64,000 bases of DNA, from positions 7,060,214 through 7,124,213 of the forward strand of contig OZ024871.1 in assembly GCA_964017185.1 (NCBI GenBank), read 5' to 3'. The notes beneath the pieces were generated by a model. That model ran no database searches and was not told where the DNA came from. It was given only the letters and a program-made list of their open reading frames with translations. The translations under genes were made by a program, and so were the position numbers. Shown here piece by piece: positions 12,701 through 23,551 of this stretch. The DNA comes from Rugalucina vietnamica (lineage: Eukaryota; Mollusca; Bivalvia; Lucinida; Lucinidae). Numbering within the stretch: position 1 is the first letter of the stretch; every line of letters begins with the position of its first letter.

Positions 12701-14525
12701 GTATCTCAGCCTCTTAATTCCATGGAATGCCTATGCCTGTTAGACAGGTGGGTACCCAGGCTACATGGAAAACAAAGAGAGATCCTGTCACATTACCTCC
12801 TATGGGGCCCATAGGTTGGGGGGGGATTCTATCCACGAAACCCTAAAATTGCAATATTGTTCATGCTGGGCCATTTTCAATTTTTTTTTCAGTATCTCAG
12901 CCTCTTAATTCCTTGAAATGTCTATGCCTGTTAGACAGCTAGGTACCCAGGCTACAAAGAAAACATAGAAAGATCCTGTCACATTACCTCGTATGGGGCC
13001 CATAAGAGACAATTCTATCCACGAAACCCGAAAATTGCAATATTGTTATTGCTGGGTCATTTTCAATATTTCTTTTCAGTATCTCAGCCTCTTAATTCCT
13101 TGAAATGCCTATGCCTGTTAGACAGGTAGGTACCAAAGCTACAAAGAAAACATAGAGAGATCCTGTCACATTACCTCGTATGGGGCCCCCAGGGGGAATT
13201 CTATCCACAAAATCTCAAAAATAGCTTTTTTATACTATGACGCATTTTCAATATTTTTTTCAGTATCTCAGCCTCTTAATTTCATGAAATGCCTATGCCT
13301 GTAAGACAGGTGGGTACCCAGGCTACATGGAAAACATAGAGGGATCCTGTCACATTACCTCGTATGGGGCCCATAGGGGGAAATTCTATCCACGAAACCC
13401 GAAAATTGCAATATTGTTATTGCTGGGTCATTTTCAATATTTCTTTTCAGTATCTCAGCCTCTTAATTCCTTGAAATGCCTATGCCTGTTAGACAGGTAG
13501 GTACCAAAGCTACAAAGAAAACATAGAGACATCCTGTCACATTACCTCGTATGGGGCCCCAGGGGGAATTCTATCCACAAAATCTCAAAAATAGCTTTTT
13601 TATACTATGACGCATTTTCAATATTTTTTTCTCAGTATCTCAGCCTCTTAATTCCATGGAATGCCTATGCCTGTAAGTAAGGTGGGTACCCAGGCTACAT
13701 GGAAAACAGAGAGAGATCCTGTCACATTACCTCGTATGGGGCCCATAGGGGGAAATTCTATCCACGAAACCCGAAAATTGCAATATTGTTCATGTTGGGC
13801 CATTTTCAATATTTTTTTTCAGTATCTCAGCATCTTAATTCCATGAAATGCGGCGGGATTTGCCTATGCCTGTAAGACAGGTAGGTACCCAGGCTACATG
13901 GAAAACAGAGAGAGATCCTGTCACATTACCTCGTATGGGGCCCATAGGGGGAAATTTTATCCACGAAACCCGAAAATTGCAATATTGTTATTACTGGGTC
14001 ATTTTCAATATTTTTTTTTCAGTATCTCAGCCTCTTAATTCCATGAAATGCCTATGCCTGTTAGACAGGTAGGTACCAAAGCTACAAAGAAAACATAGAG
14101 AGATCCTGTCACATTACCTCGAATGGGGCCCCCAGGGGGAATTCTATCCACAAAATCTCAAAAATAGCTTTTTTATATTATGACGCATTTTCAATATTTT
14201 TTTTTCAGTATCTCAGCCTCAGCCCTCTTAATTTCATGGAATGCCTATGCCTGTAAGACAGGTGGGTACCCAGGCTACATGGAAAACATAGAGAGATCCT
14301 GTCACATTGCCTCGTATGGGGCCCATAGGGGGAAATTCTATCCACGAAACCCGAAAATGGCAATATTGTTCATGCTCAGCCATTTTCAATATTTTTTTTT
14401 CAATATCTCAGCCTCTTAATTCCTTGAAATGTCTATGCCTGTTAGACTGGTAGGTACCCAGGTTACAAAGAAAACATAGGGACATCCTGTCACACTACCT
14501 CGTATGGGTCCTTATGGGGGGGGGG

Positions 14526-14700
14526 AGAGGGGGTATCCCGGCCATGAAATCGCAAAAATGTTGTTTTTTTTTTTTTTGTTTGTTTTTTTTTTTTGTTATG
14601 AAGGAAGCACTTTTAATATATTTTCAGTAACTCAGCTCTTAGTACACTGATAGTCATATGTCTTGCAGATAGTTAGACTCTAAAGAAAACAAAGTGCCAT
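14526..14700. repeat. Degenerate right edge of the satellite array
   Basis: After a G-rich run and two T-rich runs (about 14558-14594) a strongly diverged monomer follows: ATTTTCAGTAACTCAGCTCTTAG at about 14621 and TAAAGAAAACAAAGTG at about 14681 still align with the monomer. The repeat then stops. Edge monomers are usually the oldest and most diverged in a satellite. Confidence 0.7.
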
Positions 14701-15600
14701 AGTGTAGTGTAGTGGTTTTTCATAAGATTGTACAAGCGCATCGTGTGTCTACGCCCCATCGTGTATTACCCCAGCAAACGTACATGCTAATTTATGTATA
14801 ATAGCGATAAAACTTATGCTAATGAAAGATAATGTATGCATGTTTTTGAATAAGCCATTGTTTTGCCTTATTTTCATCATATGTAGCACAAATAGCTATA
14901 GAATATTTGAGATTTATATAAAAATGATATATTAAATCTTTATTTTTCTTATTTCTTGAAAGAAAATACAGAAATTACCGAAAAATCGATAATTATGTAT
15001 TATTTTCCATTTTTCGGTTTTCAAGGGAAGCAACTCGTACAAAACTTTTTATTGGTCGCAGTAAAGTTATTGGTCGGACTATGGGTCGGTGACTTGATTT
15101 TACCGGAATGTTATGCAGGTCCCATGACGAGGCGACTTCAAAACTTCTAGACGTTTGGTAAGGCTACAGTGTCAGTTCTGTTTTTCAAACATAAAACTAA
15201 ATAATAACACTCATGTATATTTTGCATTTCGCTTTACGCATTCTGCTTAAGGAGCCACTGAGATGCCACATGGATGGGCGTAGCCTATATATAAATCTGT
15301 AGAATATCACCTTGTCCACCTCCAATTTAGATATTGTATAACAGTTGAAAGTGGTATAGAGACACGATTTTATTATATGGTCTTTTTTATATGTTCATGT
15401 ACTGTAGATCTATTTCATTTGAGGTTCGATACGGGTATTGACTACACATGACAAGTATTCGCTTCTCAAAGGGAAAAAACAGTGTCGAGCTGTACATTTC
15501 GATAATCACAGATCATCAACTTTTCAATGCATATAACCAGTAACAATAATGCATTTATGTTATACATACCAGGTCATATTGCATGATTGTATCGTTTTAG
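14701..15600. other. AT-rich stretch without a recognisable gene
   Basis: No RNA gene, domain or repeat structure was recognised. The only ORF (14956-15150, 64 codons) has no motif and no flanking splice logic, so it is not called. Confidence 0.5.
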
Positions 15601-16296
15601 GCATTGTTAGTGAAAGCCAGACACAGATTCTGCCAAGACCTATTGAGAGGGCTGAGGTAAAATTTTCATTGAGTGATACATTTTCATTTATTTTCACTAT
15701 GGTTTCCAATCGTTTCGTACGCGAATGTTTTGTTGTTGTTGTTTTTTCGAACCCATGTCATTTTGAAAACCACTTCGGTCTATTCGTACACATTTTGTTG
15801 TATAGTTCGTACCTAATTAAAACCACCCCCCATCAAGGTAATTTCGTAACCACTTTCATCATTTCCGCCCTAGCTATCTGGGTACTAGATGGTCGGTTCA
15901 TAACTAATTTTGTCATTTTAAACCTAAGTGGTTCGATGAAATTTACTGGTCAACAATTTTTCAGTCATGTTGGGGCGACGCCAGCGGTTGCTAGGTTTCT
16001 GTGTGTCAACCAATATTATGCGAAGTTTAAAAGTGCCTTGTTGAAGAACACTGCACGGTGGAAGTAGTTTTCGTAGTTATCTTGCTGCAGACTTGTCCTC
16101 TACCACTAATTTTGCTCGTTTGCACAAGATTACCTCATTAAACTTATAGTTGTATTATATATTATTCTTTTAGGCAAAGAAGTACGGTGCTAACTTACAT
16201 AGTAGAAGACGGTTTAATGCTCGATGCTTAAGCCATGTTCTAACTGTCCCGGATTATCTACGGTTAACCAGGATGAATCGTGTCGGACCGGGATAG
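15601..16296 (+). CDS. Possible two-exon gene fragment of unknown function
   Basis: Segment 15601-15656 follows TTTTAG and ends GCTGAG/GTAAAA. It encodes a short peptide containing SESQTQILPRPIERAE. Segment 16174-16296 follows a T-rich TTCTTTTAG, is open in the compatible phase, begins AKKYGANLHSRRRF and ends at a TAG. The phase agreement (two bases to complete a codon, 18 codons, then phase 0 into 41 codons) is the main support. The intervening 172-codon ORF (15549-16067) has no recognisable domain and would be mostly intron in this reading. No family was recognised and no start exon was found; both pieces could be chance. Confidence 0.2.
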
Positions 16297-16392
16297 AACC
16301 ATAGCGCCACCATGGACATGCGTGGCAAGCCGGAAAACATTCCGGTGCAGAACTGGGCGACACCGGGACAAAGCGTTCGAGCATGATAAACC

Positions 16393-16575
16393 GGGGAGCG
16401 CAGTGGCGTTCTGATAGAGCATCGCACTCCGTGTGGAGAGGTCCTTTTGTTCGATCCCCACTGGTGGCATAGTGCTGTGTCCTTGAGTAAGACACATTAA
16501 CATTCCAGAGTGCTGATTGAAACCCCAGATGCAATGACTCCGTCCCGACATTCCTTAGAACGTAAGGGACATTTA
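16393..16575 (+). mobile_element. tRNA-derived SINE
   Basis: The 5' part resembles a tRNA: an A-box-like TCTGATAGAGCATCGCAC and a B-box TGTTCGATCCCCAC. It is followed by GTGTCCTTGAGTAAGACACA, a tail seen in many animal SINEs whose 3' ends are shared with LINEs. The exact 3' end is unclear, near 16575-16640. No open coding is expected; ORFs on the minus strand here are spurious. Confidence 0.7.
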
Positions 16576-16736
16576 AAAAGTAAAAACGTAAAAATGCAGA
16601 GGAACTAAAACAATTAAATTCCAAATTCGCACACACCAACAGGAAACGCTAATAGCGATATGCTGAAACCCAGGGATCGAAAGACCAAATGATGAAAGAG
16701 TATGGACAATAGATGTACAGCCATATGCATTCAGTT

Positions 16737-16860
16737 GATTTGATTATTTGGTTTTTACGTCCCAGTCAACAGCTATGGTCGCACGAGGACGGGATCTTGG
16801 TTTAATGTCTCGCCCGAAGATCTAGAGAAGCTCGGGGTGGAACACATGGCCATGTTTTGC
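16737..16860 (+). repeat. Dispersed repeat family with a TTTTTACGTCCCAGTCA core
   Basis: The core TTTTTACGTCCCAGTCAACAG recurs, reverse-complemented, at about 27335-27470 (TACGTCCCAGTCAGCAGCTAAGGTC) and in part at 51270-51330. Repeats with a TTTTTACG...CAGTCAACA head are common in molluscan genomes (from memory). Confidence 0.6.
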
Positions 16861-17159
16861 CTGACAGAACTACACCACAGATGCTTTAAAGGTCAATCTA
16901 TGATACACGAATAATATGATTTGATATGTTTATAAAATGTTATGAATCCATTATATCCTAGTAAATATGGCCCGACGAGTCATAATGCTACTGACAGGTA
17001 TCAGTGACGTGCGCATGTCAATTTCGATACTCGGTCTGTCATTGTCGAGCTACTTGTATCAGTTGCTTATAAAATTAGTAAAATGCAGTTTGATGACACA
17101 AGAGCAACACTCAAACAGCTATATATATACACCGTTTCTAGGTGATGTATTACTTAAAC

Positions 17160-17665
17160 CGTTGTCATACTATTGCGTATCGACTCACGTATCTACGGCG
17201 TATCAATATACGAAAGGTCCGTCACGCGTACGTCTTACATACGTGAGCATACGTAGCTCATACTCCACGATACGTAGCTCATACGCCGAGGTGCTACGTT
17301 TTATATGTGTGCACTTAAATGTCACATATTCACGTATCAGCGGCGTATCGATCGCATATGTATGAAAATTGCGATACGCCGAGGTCTGAGACGTATTTTG
17401 TTCAAGCGACGTATGTACCACGTACGTGTGACGTACCTGCTACGTTCCTGTGACGTATCAGTGACGTATCTGTATTAGTATGGAATTTCTCTTTCGTATG
17501 TACGGCGTATCAAGGTGTATGTGCTACGTACGTGTGACGTATGTGTGGCGCATGAAGCGTACGCGTGACGTATCTACGACGTATGTACTAGTCTACGTTC
17601 CATTCTTATCTGCGGCGTATCTGTTCTGTACCAATTGTTTTGACGTGACGCGCGATGTTCGTACA
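17160..17665. repeat. TACG/CGTA-rich repeat block 1
   Basis: The block is built from short motifs such as GTACGTGTGACGTA, TCTACGGCGTATC and TACGTAGCTCATACTCC. CpG is much denser than in the AT-rich flanks. The reverse complement of much of 17166-17350 reappears at 19900-20070, and that of 17290-17440 at 20640-20820. Short ORFs on both strands come from the repeat. Confidence 0.8.
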
Positions 17666-18734
17666 AATTTGTGTAACACGACGTTCACGTACAGTTTGAT
17701 TTATTTTGCGCTGAGCGATGCATGTAGTTGTCAGGTTATTTGATTTTTCGCTTGCATGTTTGTACTTTTGAGAGTTTTAATATTTCTTATTTTTCAAATG
17801 ATCCTCCTAAACTATTTTTTTCTTTCTCCACTGCGCAGTTCTGTTTTAAGAAGCTGATATGTGTGTTCCAATAAAAGTACGGTATCATGGCGTTCTGCGA
17901 CGTACATTTACATGCGTTTACGTCAAGTGTGACAAAAATTCAGCCTTGATAAATAATTTATAAAAACAGCATTATTTGTCGCACGGCAATGAAAATAATA
18001 TGATTTCAAAGCTTAGAACATGAGCATTTTAGTAACAGTATCATATGTCTTGTATTCTTGCATTAAATTTTCTTTATCTTACAATAAGGAAGATAACCCA
18101 CTCAAAAACAACGCAAAAATCGCATGTGTGACATTTTTTCAGCCAAAAGTAAAGATTTATAACAATTATCTTTTCAAAGTTTTATAAATATTTCTGCAAA
18201 CATTTCAATCAGCTGTTTATGAGCATTTATTTGGTGTAAAAATAGTCTTACTCGTTAAATTTGTGTAATAATCGTTTATTTTATTTTCAAGTGCACCCTT
18301 GATTTTCCCCAAAGCGTGACACTATTGGCACCGACAGTTTTTTAACTGCCAAAAATGGAAACGCGGTCCGAAGTTAACTGAAATTATGTCAGTGATATCT
18401 ACATGTATTGTCATTATCCCGCCGTAGTTTGATGGGATTTGGTTAAAGAACTTCGGAGATATACGTTTTCAAACCCTTTTAGCAATTCGATTTTGTTACG
18501 CGTGACACGCTGTTTTGGCGTAAAAATTGCATTTTATTTGTATCTTGTTATAATTTGCGCGATAAAAAACATGCATGCTTGTTGTGATGCAATTGTCCAT
18601 GCGAAGCGGATTATTTTGATATATAAAACATAGATATTGAGTCGAAACTGAATTTGTTATTGCGTTTTTACTGATACAGCAAGCATTATTTTAAAATCTG
18701 TACGAACTTTGCGCGTCACGTCTTTATATCGCAC
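17666..18734. other. Intervening AT-rich DNA
   Basis: No gene, RNA or clear repeat was recognised here. Confidence 0.5.
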
Positions 18735-19415
18735 CTGTTTATAGCAGGGTGCGATATAGGAGTCCAAATTTCCGTCCGTCCGTCAACATTTACGTCAAAA
18801 TTTGGTTTTCTCTACATCAGTGATAGCTGCGAGTATGAAACCTTGCATAGTCATTGTCCTTGATATACCCTTCAAGCACGCACCTTGGCCCGGTGCCCTT
18901 GCCCTATATTTCACAGTCCGTTGACTTTGTTATTTTTTTTAGGTCGAAGTTTGGTTTTTACGTCGAAGTTTGGTTTTCTCTGCATCAGTGATAGCTGCGA
19001 GTTTGAAACCTTGCATAGTAATTGTCCATGACATACCCTCCTTGACATGCCCTTGACCTTTATTTCATGGGCCACTGACTTTGTTGATTTTACGTCGGAA
19101 TTTGGTTTTCTCTGCATCAGTGATTGCTGCAATTGTGAAACCGTGTATATTTTTAAACTGTCCTTGACGTACCCTTCAATCACGCACCTTGACTCGGTGC
19201 CCTTGACCTATATTTTACGGTCCATTGACTTTGTTAATTTTTACGTCAAAGTTTGGTTTTCTGTGCACCTAAGGTAGCTGCGAATGTGAAACCTTGCATA
19301 GTAATTGACGTCCTTGACGTACCCTTTCAGAACACACCTTGACCTGGTGCGTGGCCTCGACCTATATTTCTAGTTTTTATTTATTTTGCCCGATGCAGGT
19401 GCGATATCGGAGCGG
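18735..19415. repeat. Tandem repeat, about four imperfect units of ~130-170 bp
   Basis: Each unit carries GTCRAARTTTGGTTTTCTCTGC, a GATAGCTGCGAGT-like block, GTGAAACCTTGCATAGTAATTG, CCTTGACRTACCCTTC and a GACTTTGTTA block. Units begin near 18795, 18960, 19095 and 19240. GCGATATAGGAG at the left (18750) and GCGATATCGGAG at the right (19400) bracket the array. Short ORFs on both strands are spurious. Confidence 0.8.
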
Positions 19416-19418
19416 GGG

Positions 19419-20583
19419 ACATCTCCAAGCTCCCCATCCTGGTCGTAGGATGTCATGAATAAAGACAGAGGCTACACCAAGCGTAACCCTGAAATAACCC
19501 TGCTCGCCACCCCGGCCCGTGAGAAACATCTGATACTCTCTTGGAATGCCACAAAATATTCCTAATACTCTTAATACGTCACACATACTCCGCAGCAGCG
19601 AAACGTACGTAGCACATACGTAGCACATACGCCATTGATACGCGAGATACGCCACACGTACGTCGCTGATACGCCGTAGATACGAAAGGAGAGTCGAGGA
19701 TACGTCACACGTACGCAGCAGATACGAAAGGTACGCTGTACATACGTCACGGTTACGCGGCATGTTAACCACGACGTACGTGTGGCGTATCAGGAGTATG
19801 AGCTACGTATCTACGGCGTACCTGCCACGTTGCTTTCGTATGTATTACGTATGTGTGACGTATGTACGGCGTATCGGACCTGCCACGTACGTGCTACGAA
19901 TTTTTAAGTGCACACATGAAAAAACGTAGCACCTCGGCGTATGAGGAGTATGAGCTACGTATCGAGGAGTATGAGCTACGTATGCTCACGTATGTACGAC
20001 GTACGCGTGACGTACCTTTCGTATCTTGATACGCCGTAGATACGTGAGTCGATACGCGATAGTGTGACAGCACTATAAAAATTCGTAGCCGCAGACGCAC
20101 GTGGCAAGTCCGATACGCCGTACATACGTTACACATACGTGGTACATACGTGGTACATACGAAAGCAACTTGGCAGATACGTCGTAGATACGTAGCTCAT
20201 ACTCCTGATACGCCGCCACACGTACGTCGCGGATAACATGCCACGTAACCGTGGCGTATGTAGAGCGTACCTTTCCTACGTATGACGTATGTGTGACGTA
20301 TCCGCGACACTCTTTTCGTATCTACGGCGTATCAGCGACGTACGTGCGGCGTATCTCGCGTGCTATGTACGTTTCGCTGTTGTGGAGTATGTGTGACGTA
20401 TGAGGAGTATTAAGAATATTTTGTGGCGTTCCAAGAGAATCTTAATTCTTCTATAGATCTATAATTTTTTTCGTTTTTCCGAAGTCCTGGATCAGATGTT
20501 TCTCACGGTCCGGGGTGCCTTGTAGGGTTCTTGCAAGTTGGTGTAGCCTCAGTCTTTGTTCATTTCGTGGAGCTTGGAGATAT
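19419..20583. mobile_element. ~1.17-kb palindromic element with a TACG-rich interior
   Basis: The left arm (19419 to about 19690) is matched by the inverted right arm (about 20300-20583). Shared blocks in order are ATCTCCAAGCTCC, GGCTACACCAA, GTGAGAAACATCTGAT, TCTCTTGGAAYGCCACAAAA, TATTC.TAATACTC and CAGCGAAACGTAC. The centre is made of the TACG motifs of block 1. This is the form of a foldback or long-TIR non-autonomous DNA transposon. No target duplication was identified and no transposase is present. Confidence 0.6.
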
Positions 20584-20639
20584 CAGCCCCCTTGTGTTTT
20601 GTTTTCTTCGGTGTTAATCTAGATTATCCAGATTTCTCC

Positions 20640-20990
20640 TGTGGCATCTTCGCCACGGGAACGTAGCAGGAACGTCAAACGTACGTGGAACATACAAGCA
20701 CGTACGTCGCTTGAACAAACTGATACGGCTCAGGCCTCGGCGTATCGACATTATCATAGATACGCGAGCGATACGCCGCAGATAAGTGAATATGTGACAA
20801 AGCTATTAATCGTTACTTTTACGTGGCGTATTAGGAGTACCTGCTGCGTTGCATTCTTATACATGACATTGACGTATGCACGGCGTATCGGTACTGATGC
20901 GTTATGGTACGTACTCGTAAAAATTGTAGCACCTCAGTCTGCCAGTTGTACGAGTTGTGTAGCGAAGAATGCGAGCTACGTATACTCTTT
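20640..20990. repeat. TACG/CGTA-rich repeat block 2
   Basis: The block shares motifs with block 1 in reverse orientation, for example GATACGCCGCAGATAAGTGAA against TTCACGTATCAGCGGCGTATC. It is shorter and more diverged. The 118-codon ORF inside follows the repeat and has no recognisable domain. Confidence 0.65.
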
Positions 20991-21793
20991 AACTTAGGCG
21001 GTTAGCCGGTTTACACGCTTAATTCCGGTTTTCCCGGGTCGACCTGGCTCATACTCCATAGACCATTTAATTCTCGTTTTCAGTAATCCGGGCATTGAGA
21101 ATTTTTGCGGTTAACGTACATGTAAGTTTTCTCTCATTTCATTGCAACGCCCCCCATATGAAGGCTGACCACAAAACACAACATTACTTTAGGGAGGAAA
21201 TATTACGCTGTGGCCATGATGTTGGTATAAAAATGAATGGGCCAACGTTCGGGTAATGCATTACAGAGAATGCAGAATTGCTACAGAACGCGGTTCTTGA
21301 ACGGTCTTTTCATGTATAGGGCAGTCTGCGCTGTTATCTTTCTTAATTTCCCCCTATGTAGCCTCTCCGTAAATAAAATCGATTATGTATGACAAAATAC
21401 CACTTTGTTTAGGGCACACACTATTGCCTTTCAATGATGGGGCAAGTAGTCATGAACAAGATTTGTCAATGCACACGATCATACTTTCAAATATTTTTAT
21501 TTTACAGTAAATCGTAAGTATATATTACACAACTCCATAATTATGTTTGGTCGTAAATAGAGTTTAGCACGTGTTTCTATTTACTTCCGGAATTCCAGAA
21601 CTTTGCGCATTGAATTCGAGTGTGAAGGCGGGCAAAAGTATATATTTATCACTGTCACTCATTTAAGTCAAATTTTAATTAGTCTTTAATTGGTTTATCT
21701 GTAATGCTTTATGGAAGTTTTCGACAGATCCTTGTTCGGCAAACGAAGCACTAGAACATATAAAAAGTTATCAAAATTGAAAAAATTAATTGA
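20991..21793. other. Stretch without a recognised feature
   Basis: Ordinary AT-rich DNA; no ORF, RNA or repeat could be supported. Confidence 0.5.
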
Positions 21794-22477
21794 AAATTTA
21801 CAGACACTTTAAATATTACAATTGATAATGAGGATATCTCAAACGTTGATAACCAAAAACTGCTGGGGATAATCATCGATAAAACGCTCTCCTGGGATAA
21901 ACAAATCGACTCTGTTTGTCTTAATATTACAAGACGAATAACTCTTTTAAAACTACTATCCAAATATGTGGACATGCCCAATCTCAAACTTTACTATAAC
22001 TCCTACATTTTACCTATCTTTGACTATGGCTGCATGATTTGGGGACAGTGTTCAACATACAATATCAATAGATTGCTAAAATTACAGAAACGAGCAGCGC
22101 GAATTATTCTCCGAGCAGACTTCATGACACCATCAAAAGAAATGTTCCAAGAGCTAGGCTGGCTTACTTTTACAAACAGAGTGGAATATCATATTTGCAT
22201 TATGGTTTTTAAGTCTCTTAATGGCCAAGCTCCTGAGTATTTATCAAGCCTGCTCACGAAATGTTCTGAAACAAACACTAGAAATTTACGTTCAAGTAAA
22301 CAGGAAATTTTGAAAGTTCCATTTGCTCGAACGGCATATTATAAAAAATCTTTTTCTGTCACCGGTCCAAAACTATGGAATGCTTTGCCTCTAGAAATTA
22401 GAAAATCAACAAGTCTTGCCACTTTCAAAACGTCTGTGAAGAAGTACTATTTAAATAAACAACTTAACGAGACATAG
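21794..22477 (+). pseudogene. C-terminal fragment of a non-LTR retrotransposon reverse transcriptase
   Basis: The frame is open from just after a TGA at 21791 to a TAG at 22475, 227 codons; an ATG at 21968 is only internal. The reading starts in the RT thumb region (KLLGIIIDKTLSWDKQI), continues with YYNSYILPIFDYGCMIWGQ and LLKLQKRAARIIL, and ends with VTGPKLWNALPLEIRKS. These are signatures of the region after the palm domain in CR1/Jockey-like non-LTR polymerases. The endonuclease, palm and YXDD motif are missing, so it is a 5'-truncated copy, the usual outcome of incomplete target-primed reverse transcription. The reading is otherwise uninterrupted, suggesting a fairly young insertion. Clade assignment is tentative. 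Confidence 0.85.
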
Positions 22478-23477
22478 AACACGTTGCATGTTTCCGCCAC
22501 ACTATCACTGTCCCATCGGCAAATACTAGAAATTAGAACATCAAACAAGTCTAAACATATTGAAAACGCCGCGAAGAATTATTTACTAAGCAAATTAACG
22601 AGGCATAAAATATGTTGCACGCACATCCAACCACAAAAGCACGTACTTGTAACTGTTAGGGCAGTGGTGTGCTGTCTGGACATTGGTTTCCGCCACATTA
22701 CCGCTGCCCCGACTGGCAAATACACGCAGAATTAATTGTATATCAAACCCTTATTCTCTTCATGTTCTCAAACTTGTTTGGATCTGGCTACATTATTATT
22801 ATATTGTATTGTTGTCCCAATTTTGATAATTGTATCTGTTATTTCATGTTTTGTATTGTTGCGTGCGGTTGCTGGACACAGTCTAGCTGACTGCAAACAT
22901 AGGGCTGTGAGATTTATTGGAGGTTTTCGCCAGCAACGACCTAGGTAGGGAAACCACCCAGCCAGACAGTTTGCTAACGCATGCCATCGATGAGTCTTTC
23001 AGCTCTATTTATTTGTGTCTTTCATGCAATGAATGGGACAACTTTTTATGCTTAAGGACACCCAGTATTTTCCGTATCTCAATTAACAAGTAAAAATAAA
23101 TTTGGTCCCTGTCTTTCGACCACGAGCCAATAAATGTAATGGTTATAGTGAAAAAGGTTTTGGTTAGATAATTTCACTGGTCATACAATAAGCTTATAAA
23201 GAAGATGAAATTTACAAGTGCTGTATCTTGCTCTCTCGGTGAATCACATATTACCTTAAATCTGTTATCATAAATATACATGAGTGTCCTTAAGTTGTAT
23301 TTTCATTTCAAATTCTATGCCTCATTTTAAAGCAATAATTGTACATATTTTTGATAGGTCTCACTGACATCACATTTTGTACATATGTATATAACTATGT
23401 TAATATGTTTTACTCTTAAGAGGACCATATGTGAGATTAGTTTATGTACTAAATATGTCATCCTCTTTAAATAAAGA

Positions 23478-23538
<61 letters not shown>

Positions 23539-23540
23539 AT
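22478..23540 (+). mobile_element. 3' UTR and (ATT)n tail of the non-LTR element
   Basis: The DNA after the RT stop has no convincing ORF and runs to TTTAAATAAAGACATT followed directly by about 20 units of ATT (to about 23537). CR1/L2-type elements typically end in a short tandem repeat in place of poly(A), so the microsatellite is read as the element's tail. CACATTACCGCTGCCCC at about 22693 and CGCCACACTATCACTGTCCC at about 22494 suggest a small internal duplication. Confidence 0.65.
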
Positions 23541-23551
23541 AATAATAACTA

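Larger units (their letters stand above)
1..14525. repeat. Satellite array, ~186-bp monomer, about 77-78 copies
   Basis: The whole stretch is a head-to-tail array. The landmark TCAGCCTCTT recurs every ~183-189 bp from position 42 to about 14408. Each monomer has in order: a T-rich tract ending in CAG, the AGCCTCTTAATTCC block, a TGCCTGTTAGACAG block, GGTACCCAGGCTACA, GATCCTGTCACATTACC, TATGGGGCCCATAGGGGGAA, and an AAAATTGCAATATTG block before the next T-rich tract. The short ORFs of 60-106 codons inside it change frame from copy to copy and are by-products of the repeat. The left boundary lies outside the window. A monomer near nucleosome-repeat length is typical of centromeric or other heterochromatic satellites; that location is inference. 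Confidence 0.97.

Noticed and set aside
88..14419. Many 60-106-codon ORFs with similar peptides (for example MSMPVRQVGTQAT...)
   Set aside because: They follow the satellite monomer, change frame between copies and hold no domain; peptide similarity is a by-product of DNA identity.
1..14525. CRISPR-like array
   Set aside because: Units are ~186 bp and similar along their whole length, with no unique spacers; the sequence is eukaryotic satellite.
15549..16067. 172-codon ORF as a gene
   Set aside because: No motif; it overlaps a better exon-like reading and has an AT-rich composition typical of chance frames.
16214..16639. 141-codon minus-strand ORF
   Set aside because: It lies across the tRNA-derived SINE in antisense and has no domain.
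16967..17743. ORFs in the TACG-rich blocks
   Set aside because: Both strands are open because the repeat lacks stop trinucleotides; peptides are repetitive.
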